From positions 11,606 to 19,776 of the forward strand of contig DFBP01000094.1 of assembly GCA_002366685.1 (NCBI GenBank): DNA of 8,171 nucleotides. Direction: 5' to 3'. Below the pieces are notes generated by a model. It searched no databases. It saw only the letters and a program-made list of their open reading frames with translations, and was not told the DNA's origin. Position 1 is the first letter of the stretch, and every line of letters starts with the position of its first letter. Below, one piece after another: positions 1 through 5,482 of the stretch. The translations under genes and the position numbers were made by a program. This DNA comes from Rhodobacterales bacterium UBA3077 (GTDB lineage Bacteria; Pseudomonadota; Alphaproteobacteria; Rhodobacterales; Rhodobacteraceae).

Positions 1-296
1 TCAAAGCCGGGCTCTTGGCCGACCCAAACGCCGTTATCCACTTCGGCCATTACCGTGCAACCGACCGAGCAGTTACAGCAAACCGATTTCACTGAATCTA
101 CCGCGCCATTTACCGCGTCAGCGGTTTGTGCCTGAGCGACAGTGCCACCTGTGGCACCAATGGCAGCCATGCCACCAATGGCAAGGCCGGAACCGCGCAA
201 GAAGCTACGGCGATCTACCGATGTCTCCGCGATGTTTGACAAGAGGCTTGTCCGCTGGGGGCGTCTCGCAACCCCGTTGGTTTTTTTCCTCAGCAT
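1..296 (-). CDS. fdhA: Formate dehydrogenase catalytic (alpha) subunit, N-terminal part
   Basis: The gene begins here and continues past the left edge; 98 full codons are visible. I chose ATG at 294-296 because AGGGAG lies 6 bases upstream. The product has a long n-region, then a twin-arginine motif DRRSFLRGSG (residues 28-37), a hydrophobic stretch rich in Gly and Ala, and a likely cleavage site after AQA (54-56). It then shows C73-x2-C76-x3-C80 (CCNCSVGC), the start of the N-terminal [4Fe-4S] motif of the molybdopterin oxidoreductase family. Family knowledge: such subunits oxidise formate at a Mo- or W-bis-MGD centre and are exported folded by Tat. The TorD gene and the TAT-target peptide gene upstream in the operon support formate dehydrogenase over other DMSO-reductase-family enzymes. 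The active-site Cys or Sec lies outside the window, so substrate identity rests on context. Confidence 0.88.
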   Translation of the reverse strand, partial: MLRKKTNGVARRPQRTSLLSNIAETSVDRRSFLRGSGLAIGGMAAIGATGGTVAQAQTADAVNGAVDSVKSVCCNCSVGCTVMAEVDNGVWVGQEPGF

Positions 297-358
297 TTCA
301 TTCTCCCTGATTTTGGGGTTTCAGATATTCGCTTCCAGCCGGCGGGCGTCTCGCAACC
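258..358. repeat. 15-bp direct repeat at the fdhA start (two exact copies and one diverged)
   Basis: The 15-mer GGGCGTCTCGCAACC occurs exactly at 258-272 (within the first fdhA codons) and 344-358 (at the start of the possible leader ORF). A diverged copy, GCGTGTCGCGCAACC, lies at 420-434 inside the TAT-target gene. The two exact copies are read in the same frame (VARRP), while the third reads as LRDTP. This suggests a local duplication around the fdhA start, though selection on RNA sequence or chance is possible. Confidence 0.6.
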
Positions 359-360
359 AT
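298..360 (-). CDS. Possible 20-residue leader ORF just before fdhA
   Basis: An ATG at 358-360 opens 20 codons ending in TGA at 298-300, one base before the fdhA ATG (TGA-A-ATG). GAGGAA lies about 5 bases upstream and could serve as a ribosome site. The peptide begins MVARRPPAGSEYL; its VARRP is encoded by the same 15 bases that encode VARRP at residues 9-13 of the FDH subunit. The fdhA Shine-Dalgarno lies inside the last codons, so translation of this ORF could open or mask it. This may be a translational-coupling leader, a relic of a duplicated fdhA start, or chance. No homolog is known to me, and the short length limits confidence. Confidence 0.35.
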   Translation of the reverse strand: MVARRPPAGSEYLKPQNQGE

Positions 361-382
361 TGGCCTTCCTCAAAAAATCCCC

Positions 383-577
383 TTAAAATTTCGCGCTTTC
401 AAAATAAGCGTCGGTGTGCGGCGTGTCGCGCAACCCGCTGCCCGCTTCCTCTAGCGGAGCCGCTTGTGCAGCCGTGCCGCTCAAGGCCGTAGCAGCCGCA
501 GCTGCCGGTGCCGAAACGGCAGCAAGCTTGAGAAAGTTGCGACGGCTGTTTTCAGCGCCTTCTTCCTTCTTACCCAT
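383..577 (-). CDS. Formate dehydrogenase region TAT-target small protein
   Basis: A 64-residue protein with a twin-arginine signal SRRNFLKLAA (residues 11-20), a hydrophobic Ala-rich stretch to about residue 40 with an AQA cleavage-like site, and a short C-terminus ending DTPHTDAYFESAKF (51-64). This layout, an RR motif plus a conserved DTxHxxxYxxxAxF tail in under 70 residues, is that of the family described as 'formate dehydrogenase region TAT target' (TIGR02811, from memory). Members sit directly upstream of the FDH alpha subunit, as here. The start ATG at 575-577 is preceded by AGGAAGG at a normal distance. The molecular role is unknown; proposals would include a Tat-coupled partner or small subunit of FDH. 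The gene sits between the chaperone gene and fdhA, in the same direction. Confidence 0.85.
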   Translation of the reverse strand: MGKKEEGAENSRRNFLKLAAVSAPAAAAATALSGTAAQAAPLEEAGSGLRDTPHTDAYFESAKF

Positions 578-596
578 CTGGTTTCCTTCCTGTTAT

Positions 597-610
597 GGCC
601 CTCTCGGGCC
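597..610 (-). promoter_or_regulatory. Short RNA hairpin with GNRA-type loop between the chaperone and TAT-target genes
   Basis: In the leftward transcript this reads GGCCC-GAGA-GGGCC: five G-C pairs closing a GAGA loop, which fits the very stable GNRA class. It lies in the 44-base gap after the chaperone stop (TAG, 622-624) and about 7 bases before the AGGAAGG ribosome site of the small TAT-target gene. There is no U-tract, so it is not an intrinsic terminator. It could be an mRNA processing or stability element that lets fdhX-fdhA be expressed at a different level from the upstream accessory genes; that role is inference. Confidence 0.45.
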
Positions 611-621
611 GGTTTTGCGGT

Positions 622-1230
622 CTAGCCCGCATCCATTCGAAACGCTTCGCGCTCGATTTCCATAAAAGCCTTGCCGGCGCTGCCCACGGGGGCATAAAAC
701 ACCGAAGATTTTGCGGCTTCCAAATCTGAAAAGAAGTGCTCGGCCCAAGAGCCGATATGCTTGTTGAAAAACGCAGCCTGCGCTTCAAGCGAGACAACCT
801 CGCCAAAACGCCCGGTGATCATCCCGGCCATCATTTCCAGCAGGCTGGCGATGTTATCCTCGGGTTCAAACACGTTTGGCGCGCGGGTAATACGGGCGGC
901 TGTCATATCTTTGCGCAGCATGGCCAGCGGCTTTTCATTCAAAAATCCGGTCAAGTAAAAGCTTGTATAGGGCAGCAATTCACCGCGACCGAGGCCGATG
1001 AACAAAGCCGTGAACTCGCTCTCGGCCGCTTTGGCTCTGGTGACCCTCGCCACCCGCGCCATTGCGTTGATCGCTTCGCCCAAAGCCCCGTCATCGCCAC
1101 TCAGCGCCGCCGTCTTTTCCAGTGTTTCTTTACTTGGAGGCCGCGCCAGAAGCAGGCCGAGGAAATTATACATATCGGCCCGTAGCCGATCTTCCTCTGC
1201 AATTTCGATATTTGATGCTGTTGCGCTCAT
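622..1230 (-). CDS. TorD/DmsD-family molybdoenzyme chaperone
   Basis: A 202-residue, mainly helical, cytoplasmic protein of the usual TorD-family length. Family landmarks: E72-F73-x2-L76-F77 followed by P87-Y88-x-S90-x-Y92 (the E-F/Y-x-x-L-F ... P-Y-x-S-x-Y pattern), then EPEDNIASLLEMM (122-134), which matches the P-D-H-[IL]-x-x-E-x-x-F-M hinge motif with D-H changed to E-D-N. Family knowledge: these chaperones bind Tat signal peptides of Mo/W enzymes, hold the apoenzyme for cofactor insertion and delay export. The likely client is the FDH alpha subunit two genes downstream, or the small TAT-target protein. The start ATG overlaps the stop of the DUF3306 gene (ATGA at 1227-1230), so translation is probably coupled. 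The exact subfamily (TorD, DmsD or NarJ-like) cannot be settled by eye. Confidence 0.87.
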   Translation of the reverse strand: MSATASNIEIAEEDRLRADMYNFLGLLLARPPSKETLEKTAALSGDDGALGEAINAMARVARVTRAKAAESEFTALFIGLGRGELLPYTSFYLTGFLNEKPLAMLRKDMTAARITRAPNVFEPEDNIASLLEMMAGMITGRFGEVVSLEAQAAFFNKHIGSWAEHFFSDLEAAKSSVFYAPVGSAGKAFMEIEREAFRMDAG

Positions 1231-1799
1231 ACTAGTTCCGTTCCCGTGGTTGCGGGCGTGTTGCCCTCCACAAATTCAAATCTCATCCGGCGCCGTGGGG
1301 CAAGTGGCGGGTGCTCAGCGTCGGCGTTATCAACCAGTTGCGGAAGGGGTGCGGGCTCTATCGCCAACCCTTCCGGCTCGCCCTCCTCATCTGGTTCGAC
1401 AGCCTTAACCGGCTCCTCAAACACCTCCTCTTCGCGCAGCATGCCTTTGCCAACCTGATAAAGGGTTTTGATCGCGCCAATCGGGTCGCCCTTGCCGGTA
1501 AAATCCTCACCATAGTCAACCAGAGAGTCCACGTTTGCCAGCACGGGGTCGGTCAGCCACAACCTGCGTAACGCGCGACTGCGTAACGCACCGGGTACGG
1601 TAGATTTCATAAACGCGCTAAAATCATCACCCGCTTTCATATCCTCCGGTTTTGGCAAGCCCAACTCTGCGAGAACTTCTTCTTCAGGCTTCTCTGCCAG
1701 GGCGGCATGGCCTTCGGCGACGGCAGCTTCGCCTTGAGCGCGTTCCAGCGCGTCAGCCTCGGCCTGCACGGCGGCTTTACGATTTGCCCAAGCGCTCAA
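1227..1799 (-). CDS. DUF3306 family protein, FDH accessory
   Basis: A 190-residue soluble protein with no signal peptide or membrane segment. The family core is at about residues 50-105: a P-E-D-M / D-F-S-A-F-M stretch, VPGALRSRALRRLWLTDP, then a DSLVDYGEDFTG segment. The flanks are low-complexity and acidic (Ala/Glu-rich N-terminus, Glu/Pro-rich 125-160), and the protein ends in a basic RRRMRFEF patch (about 169-176). I recognise this as DUF3306, a family without assigned function that is regularly found beside DUF3305, TorD and FDH genes. It overlaps both neighbours by 4 bases (ATGA at 1796-1799 and 1227-1230), arguing for coupled synthesis and perhaps a complex. The acidic disordered middle and basic end suggest a binding or scaffold role, but this is a guess. 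Confidence 0.85.
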   Translation of the reverse strand: MSAWANRKAAVQAEADALERAQGEAAVAEGHAALAEKPEEEVLAELGLPKPEDMKAGDDFSAFMKSTVPGALRSRALRRLWLTDPVLANVDSLVDYGEDFTGKGDPIGAIKTLYQVGKGMLREEEVFEEPVKAVEPDEEGEPEGLAIEPAPLPQLVDNADAEHPPLAPRRRMRFEFVEGNTPATTGTELV

Positions 1800-2353
1800 T
1801 GAACCGTCTCCGCTTTATTGCGGGGGGCGCGGTATACATCTGTCATCTGACTGATGCGCGCATCGCCCACACCATTTTCAACAAGGTCGGTGCGTTTTTT
1901 GTCGCGCCTGCGCTTCACAAAACGCTCTTCTGTATGGTGTTGCTCAATCCAGTCATGGATTAACGCCATAAGGGCCGGCGGCATTGGTACAAGCTCGACG
2001 ATATCTTCGCCATTATCCGCATAATCCTGCCCTTCATAAGGAGAAGCCGTGGCCAGCACGACCTCAAGCGGGTTCTCGGCGCTAGGTGTTTCGCGCATTA
2101 CCACATAAATCGAGGGTATTTTGGTGGAAAGCTCGGTCAAGTAAGCCTCGGTATCGGTCCGCCACAGCTCAAGCGGCACAGTCACCGCGTGGTATTCCAC
2201 CACTTCGCCATCGCGCCGCAACTCCCGCCAATTCGCTGGAGCAGCACCGGGCAGAACAGCAACAGCCTTCCAAACCCAACGCATCCAGCGGGTCACGCCC
2301 GGAGATTTCCGGAGCACAATGCCGAGTGGGAGGGAAAGACTTTTTTTCTGCAT
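1796..2353 (-). CDS. DUF3305 family protein, FDH accessory
   Basis: A 185-residue soluble protein, first gene of the leftward operon. Recognisable DUF3305 stretches: LPLGIVLRKSPGVTRWMRWVW near the N-terminus, VPLELWRTDTEAYLTEL, SIYVVMRE, VVLATASPYEGQDYADNGEDIVE, and the basic VKRRRDKKR late in the protein. The function is unknown; association with DUF3306 and FDH genes is family knowledge. The ATG at 2351-2353 gives the family start but has only a poor ribosome site (GGAATGG). Codons 3-5 lie on a run of seven A (T at 2341-2347), so the N-terminus could vary by slippage, though the family starts about here. Transcription probably begins in the divergent region to the right. Confidence 0.85.
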   Translation of the reverse strand: MQKKSLSLPLGIVLRKSPGVTRWMRWVWKAVAVLPGAAPANWRELRRDGEVVEYHAVTVPLELWRTDTEAYLTELSTKIPSIYVVMRETPSAENPLEVVLATASPYEGQDYADNGEDIVELVPMPPALMALIHDWIEQHHTEERFVKRRRDKKRTDLVENGVGDARISQMTDVYRAPRNKAETVH

Positions 2354-2463
2354 TTATCCATTCCGGTTTCAAGCGCGTATAGCTCCGCCATAGCGTTCAA
2401 CTCCGAGAATGAATGAGGAGTCGGATTTCTCCTAACAGAAAGTTGGAAAAATCTACTATCAGC

Positions 2464-2499
2464 GCCGCAAATGGACATTTCGTCCACACTAATTGCGGC
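2464..2499. repeat. Nested inverted repeat enclosing operator copy 1
   Basis: GCCGCAA (2464-2470) is matched by its exact reverse complement TTGCGGC (2493-2499). Inside lies the dyad TGGAC/GTCCA (2472-2486). The outer arms are 7 bp and G-C-rich, with 1 base on the left and 6 on the right between outer and inner arms. It could be an asymmetric operator or a structured 5' UTR. A 7-bp pair with a loop this long can arise by chance in a region this size. Confidence 0.4.
2473..2485. promoter_or_regulatory. Candidate operator, copy 1 (GGACATTTCGTCC)
   Basis: A 13-bp dyad GGAC-(5)-GTCC, extended by one pair to TGGAC/GTCCA at 2472-2486. It matches copy 2 at 11 of 13 positions, consensus GGACAwTTyGTCC. 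The centre-to-centre distance is 41 bp, about four helical turns, so dimers at both sites would face the same way. I do not recognise the regulator; it is not an FNR-type site (TTGAT-N4-ATCAA). Confidence 0.55.
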
Positions 2500-2513
2500 C
2501 TCTCTTCCGCATG

Positions 2514-2526
2514 GGACAATTTGTCC
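2514..2526. promoter_or_regulatory. Candidate operator, copy 2 (GGACAATTTGTCC)
   Basis: A 13-bp dyad with perfect 5-bp arms GGACA and TGTCC around ATT. It is the more symmetric copy and so probably the tighter site. It sits 175 bases before the TTG start of the iron-sulfur gene and about 160 bases before the DUF3305 start, so either promoter could be controlled. Confidence 0.58.
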
Positions 2527-2533
2527 ACCCTCC

Positions 2534-2561
2534 CCCGATATTCGGGCGCGTTTTTCACGCG
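2534..2561. repeat. Two abutting short inverted repeats downstream of operator copy 2
   Basis: CCCGA-TAT-TCGGG (2534-2546) is followed without a gap by CGCGT-TTTTC-ACGCG (2547-2561). Each has perfect 5-bp arms. They differ in sequence from the GGACA pair. They could be further protein sites, or hairpins in the 5' UTR of the rightward transcript if it starts upstream. Single 5-bp dyads are common by chance; their adjacency is the only reason to list them. Confidence 0.35.
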
Positions 2562-2689
2562 AATCTACGGGCCAAAAACGAATCACCTTGCTCAAATTGC
2601 CTCGAGTAATTTTTCATCAAAAAAGCTTTACTCCCTGACATTTTCCGGCCTAAGTGAGCGAAAGAAATCATGTGGATTTGCTGGATTTT

Positions 2690-2695
2690 AGGAGG
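2690..2695 (+). promoter_or_regulatory. Strong ribosome binding site fixing a TTG start
   Basis: A full AGGAGG lies 5 bases before TTG at 2701-2703. No ATG or GTG nearby has comparable support, and the reading frame's recognisable protein starts immediately (PNTLILCDCCGSQ), so TTG is the likely start. Confidence 0.85.
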
Positions 2696-2700
2696 CGAAA

Positions 2701-4632
2701 TTGCCTAACACATTGATATTATGCGATTGTTGCGGCAGTCAAGCAGTCGACGGCAAAGCGCTTGCTGAAGGTTCCGGCTTGGCTTGCTCACGGGTTCACA
2801 CATCCCTATGCACGACAGAGTTGGGCGATGCTGCGGCGTTCCTCCAAAAGGGCGAGGCGGTCATCGCCTGCCTTCAGGAACGGCAGGTCTTCGAGGAACT
2901 GGCTGATGAATTAGCAGTGGAAATGCCCGATTTTGTCGACCTGCGCGACCGCGCCGGATGGTCTGACGAAGGTGGAAAATCTGCGGCCAAGATGGCGGCA
3001 TTGGTGGCGGATTCACAGCTTCCTACGCCTTCCGTCAAAATGCTGGATATCCAGTCCGATGGCCAGTGCCTGATCCTTGGTCCTGCCGATGTCGCACTGG
3101 ACGCCGCAAGCCAACTTTCCGAGGTGCTTAATATCACCGTATTGCTGGAAAATGCGGCGGATATTCCGGTCAACCGGAATTATGATGTTGTGCTTGGCAA
3201 GCTGCGCTCCGCGCAGGGCGCGTTCGGAAACTTCGAGGTGAAAATCGATGCCCTGCAGCTCATCGAGCCCGGTGGGCGGGGCGATGTGCGCTTTACGCCG
3301 CCGCGCGATGGCGGGCAATCAAATTGTGACATTCTCCTGGATTTGCGCGGCGAAGGGGCACTGTTTGGCCACAAGCGTGACGGCTATTTGCGGGCAGACC
3401 CGCGCAATCCCAAAGCAACAGCCAAGGCTGTGTTCGAGGCCGGGCAAATGCTGGGTGTTTTTGAAAAACCGTTTTATGTCTCGGTTGATCCGAGCATTTG
3501 CGCCCACTCCCGCGCCAGCATTCCCGGCTGCTCCAACTGTATCAATGCCTGCCAAACAGGGGCGATTTCACCTGATGGTGACCACGTGAAGATCGACCCG
3601 ACCGTATGTGCCGGCTGCGGCGGCTGCGCCTCGACCTGCCCGAGCGGGGCAATTTCCTATGACGCGCCAAGTTTTGGGCACTTGTTGCGGCGCATCGAAA
3701 CTATAGCAAGAACCTATCGCGAAGCGGGAGGTAAATCTCCGCGCCTTCTGGTGCATGATGCAGAGTTTGGCAGCGAAATGATCTCCCTTGAGGCCCGTTT
3801 CGGGCGTGGCTTACCCGCCGATGTGATCCCGCTTGAGATCGAGAGCCTCACCCGCTTTGGCCATGCCGAAATGCTGGCCGCATTAGGGTGCGGGTTTGCG
3901 GCGGTTGACATTCTGCTCGCCCCGGATTCAGAGCGTGAGACGCTATCAGCGGCGCTGGAACTGGCGCAAGCTATCAGCGGTGGCGCGGCGCTTCGCCTGC
4001 TAGATGTTGCCGACCCTTCTGCCCTTAGCGAAGCGCTCTACGGTCAAAATGTTGCCAAGCCTGTTGCGCCAATCCTCCCTATCGGAAACCGCCGTCAGGT
4101 CACCCGCCTTGCAGCCAAAGCGATGCATGGCTCATCTGAAGCGCCGCTCCCGCTACCGGTTGGCGCCCCCTATGGGGCGGTCGTGGTTGATCAATCCGCC
4201 TGCACGCTTTGCCTTTCTTGTGTGTCGCTCTGCCCGTCAGGTGCGCTGCTCGATAACCCCGACAGCCCGCAATTGCGTTTTCAAGAAGACGCCTGCCTGC
4301 AATGCGGGCTTTGCACCCGCGCCTGCCCCGAGGGCGCGATTACCCTCCGGCCCCAGCTAGACCTCTCCGACAACGCGCTTTCCCAGCGGGTCTTGCATGA
4401 GGAAGAGCCTTTTGCCTGCATCTCCTGCGGGTCGCAATTCGGGGTAAAATCCTCGATCGAGCGGATTATTGAAAAATTGTCAGGCAAACACTCAATGTTT
4501 ATTAATTCAGACAATGCCAAGCTCATTCAAATGTGTGACAAATGCCGGATCGAAGCGCAATTCAACAAGGATTCCAATCCGTTCCAGAGCGCGCCGCGCC
4601 CCAAAACCCGCACAACCGATGATTACCTCTAG
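2701..4632 (+). CDS. FDH-associated multi-cluster 4Fe-4S protein with HdrA-like segment
   Basis: A 643-residue cytoplasmic protein, no signal peptide. Order: Cys-rich start (C8, C10, C11, C29, C37); at about 120-185 a degenerate Rossmann-like unit (LILGPADVALDAA, 124-135) followed by G-x2-GNFEVKI (173-182), which resembles heterodisulfide reductase subunit HdrA; a first ferredoxin module C267, C277, C280, C284 and C303, C306, C309, C313; a middle alpha/beta part (about 345-450) that may relate to MvhD-type domains; a second ferredoxin module C501, C504, C507, C511 and C532, C535, C538, C542; and a tail with C573-x2-C576 ... C612-x2-C615. Up to four [4Fe-4S] clusters are expected. The first Cys spacing (x9) is unusual for a ferredoxin. 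Proteins of this design accompany DUF3305/3306 and FDH genes. The role is unproven: electron transfer to or from FDH or its maturation machinery. The start is TTG with strong AGGAGG. Confidence 0.88.
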   Translation: MPNTLILCDCCGSQAVDGKALAEGSGLACSRVHTSLCTTELGDAAAFLQKGEAVIACLQERQVFEELADELAVEMPDFVDLRDRAGWSDEGGKSAAKMAALVADSQLPTPSVKMLDIQSDGQCLILGPADVALDAASQLSEVLNITVLLENAADIPVNRNYDVVLGKLRSAQGAFGNFEVKIDALQLIEPGGRGDVRFTPPRDGGQSNCDILLDLRGEGALFGHKRDGYLRADPRNPKATAKAVFEAGQMLGVFEKPFYVSVDPSICAHSRASIPGCSNCINACQTGAISPDGDHVKIDPTVCAGCGGCASTCPSGAISYDAPSFGHLLRRIETIARTYREAGGKSPRLLVHDAEFGSEMISLEARFGRGLPADVIPLEIESLTRFGHAEMLAALGCGFAAVDILLAPDSERETLSAALELAQAISGGAALRLLDVADPSALSEALYGQNVAKPVAPILPIGNRRQVTRLAAKAMHGSSEAPLPLPVGAPYGAVVVDQSACTLCLSCVSLCPSGALLDNPDSPQLRFQEDACLQCGLCTRACPEGAITLRPQLDLSDNALSQRVLHEEEPFACISCGSQFGVKSSIERIIEKLSGKHSMFINSDNAKLIQMCDKCRIEAQFNKDSNPFQSAPRPKTRTTDDYL

Positions 4633-4640
4633 TGGCGGGA

Positions 4641-5396
4641 TCATTGATGAATAATCAGCGGCGCACCGAGGTCAGCAGGTTGCAGCGTGTTGACAAAGCT
4701 CAGGATATCCTCGAGCTGGTCTTGTGTGAGCCGCAACGGGTGGTTTGCCGGCGGTCGGGATGGCGAAAACGGGGCGGTTATATCCTCGACCTGCGTCATC
4801 GACGGGTGCGGAATGCGCACATAGAAGGTCGAAAACCGCTCGTGCCAGTCAGGCAATCCGCGCAGCAGGCTGAAAGACGGTGTCGAGCCAATCCCATTCA
4901 TCCGGTTGTTTTGGCCAATCACATGGCAGCGCCCGCAATTGGCAAAGGAAAATGCCTCTCCCCGTGCGGGGTCGCCTTCAAAAACAAGCTCGGGTTCGGC
5001 GGATTGTTTCGGCTCGATGGTAGTGAATACCTGTTCGCCTTCAATAGAAAATTGCTCGATCGTTCGTTGGCCGACATCGGAAAAGAGCCAGTCGACAAAG
5101 CGTTGCGCATGCCGTTGGCGCTCGGAACCGCCGCCCTCAAACCGGACGTAAAAGACCTCTTCCAGCCCCTCCATAATCGGCTCCCCGCTTTGGGTGGAAA
5201 ACACGACTTCACCGCGGTTGGCCTGCCTGCCAACCCGGATGCCTGTTTTCAGCGAAAACCGTGGCAGCAAGAAGTTCAGAAAGCCCGTCTCTTCCAGAAA
5301 TTCAGGGCTGGAAAGGCCAAACTCACGCTCTTGAGCGGGTACCGCCAAGGGCAGGCAAAGGCCGATGAAAAAAGCTATAAGGGCGGTGCGAAACAA
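4641..5396 (-). CDS. Periplasmic c-type cytochrome with truncated TupA-like N-terminal domain
   Basis: A 251-residue exported protein. A Sec signal (1-21, ending AVPA) is followed by two stretches that look like the ends of a tungstate-binding protein: residues 29-55 (SSPEFLEETGFLNFLLPRF..., compare the TupA N-terminal pattern of a Ser-rich turn, then LLDYLLPxFxxKTGIxV) and 99-125 (RFVDWLFSDVGQRTIEQFSI-EGEQVF, compare the TupA C-terminus). The roughly 130-residue middle of TupA is missing. The C-terminal half is a class I cytochrome c with C154-x2-C157-H158; M200 is a candidate sixth ligand. No ATG or GTG is available in frame; TTG at 5394-5396 fits the signal peptide and the promoter 25 bases upstream. 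It converges on the iron-sulfur gene with only 8 bases between stops. It could carry electrons from FDH or have a sensing or structural role; unknown. Confidence 0.85.
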   Translation of the reverse strand: MFRTALIAFFIGLCLPLAVPAQEREFGLSSPEFLEETGFLNFLLPRFSLKTGIRVGRQANRGEVVFSTQSGEPIMEGLEEVFYVRFEGGGSERQRHAQRFVDWLFSDVGQRTIEQFSIEGEQVFTTIEPKQSAEPELVFEGDPARGEAFSFANCGRCHVIGQNNRMNGIGSTPSFSLLRGLPDWHERFSTFYVRIPHPSMTQVEDITAPFSPSRPPANHPLRLTQDQLEDILSFVNTLQPADLGAPLIIHQ

Positions 5397-5427
5397 GATG
5401 AATTTCCGTTGTTGGGGTGTATGGCCG

Positions 5428-5457
5428 AATGTAGGGGCGTGGAAATCCCCCTGTCAA
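5428..5457 (-). promoter_or_regulatory. Sigma70-like promoter for the cytochrome gene
   Basis: On the minus strand a perfect TTGACA (5452-5457) is followed after 18 bases by TACATT (5428-5433, 4 of 6 matches to TATAAT). The predicted start near 5421 gives a 5' leader of about 25 bases before the TTG start at 5396. The element lies in the 86-base gap shared with the divergent Mrp gene. This suggests the cytochrome is transcribed on its own. Confidence 0.6.
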
Positions 5458-5482
5458 TCCAGAGAATTTCGAGGAAGACAAT

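Larger units (their letters stand above)
2354..2700. other. Divergent intergenic control region
   Basis: These 347 bases separate the leftward DUF3305 gene from the rightward iron-sulfur gene, so both operons' promoters should lie here. I see no convincing -35/-10 pair on either strand. What stands out is a cluster of inverted repeats at 2464-2561, listed separately. A weaker dyad, AGGAG-(8)-CTCCT, lies at 2416-2433. ORFs crossing the region on either strand have no recognisable product and I treat them as non-coding. Lack of a sigma70-like promoter plus strong dyads suggests activator-dependent transcription (inference). Confidence 0.7.

Noticed and set aside
2341..2347. Seven-base A/T run in codons 3-5 of the DUF3305 gene as programmed frameshift
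   Set aside because: The downstream frame is intact and fits the family without a shift; no stimulatory structure is seen.
2293..2595. A 100-codon leftward open frame overlapping the DUF3305 start in another frame
   Set aside because: No recognisable product. It conflicts with DUF3305 and covers the operator region.
2413..2691. A 92-codon rightward open frame in the divergent region
   Set aside because: No domain, no good ribosome site, and it runs through the dyad cluster; more likely non-coding control DNA.
4633..4640. Search for a bidirectional terminator between the converging iron-sulfur and cytochrome genes
   Set aside because: Only 8 bases separate the stop codons and no hairpin with a T-run is visible around them.
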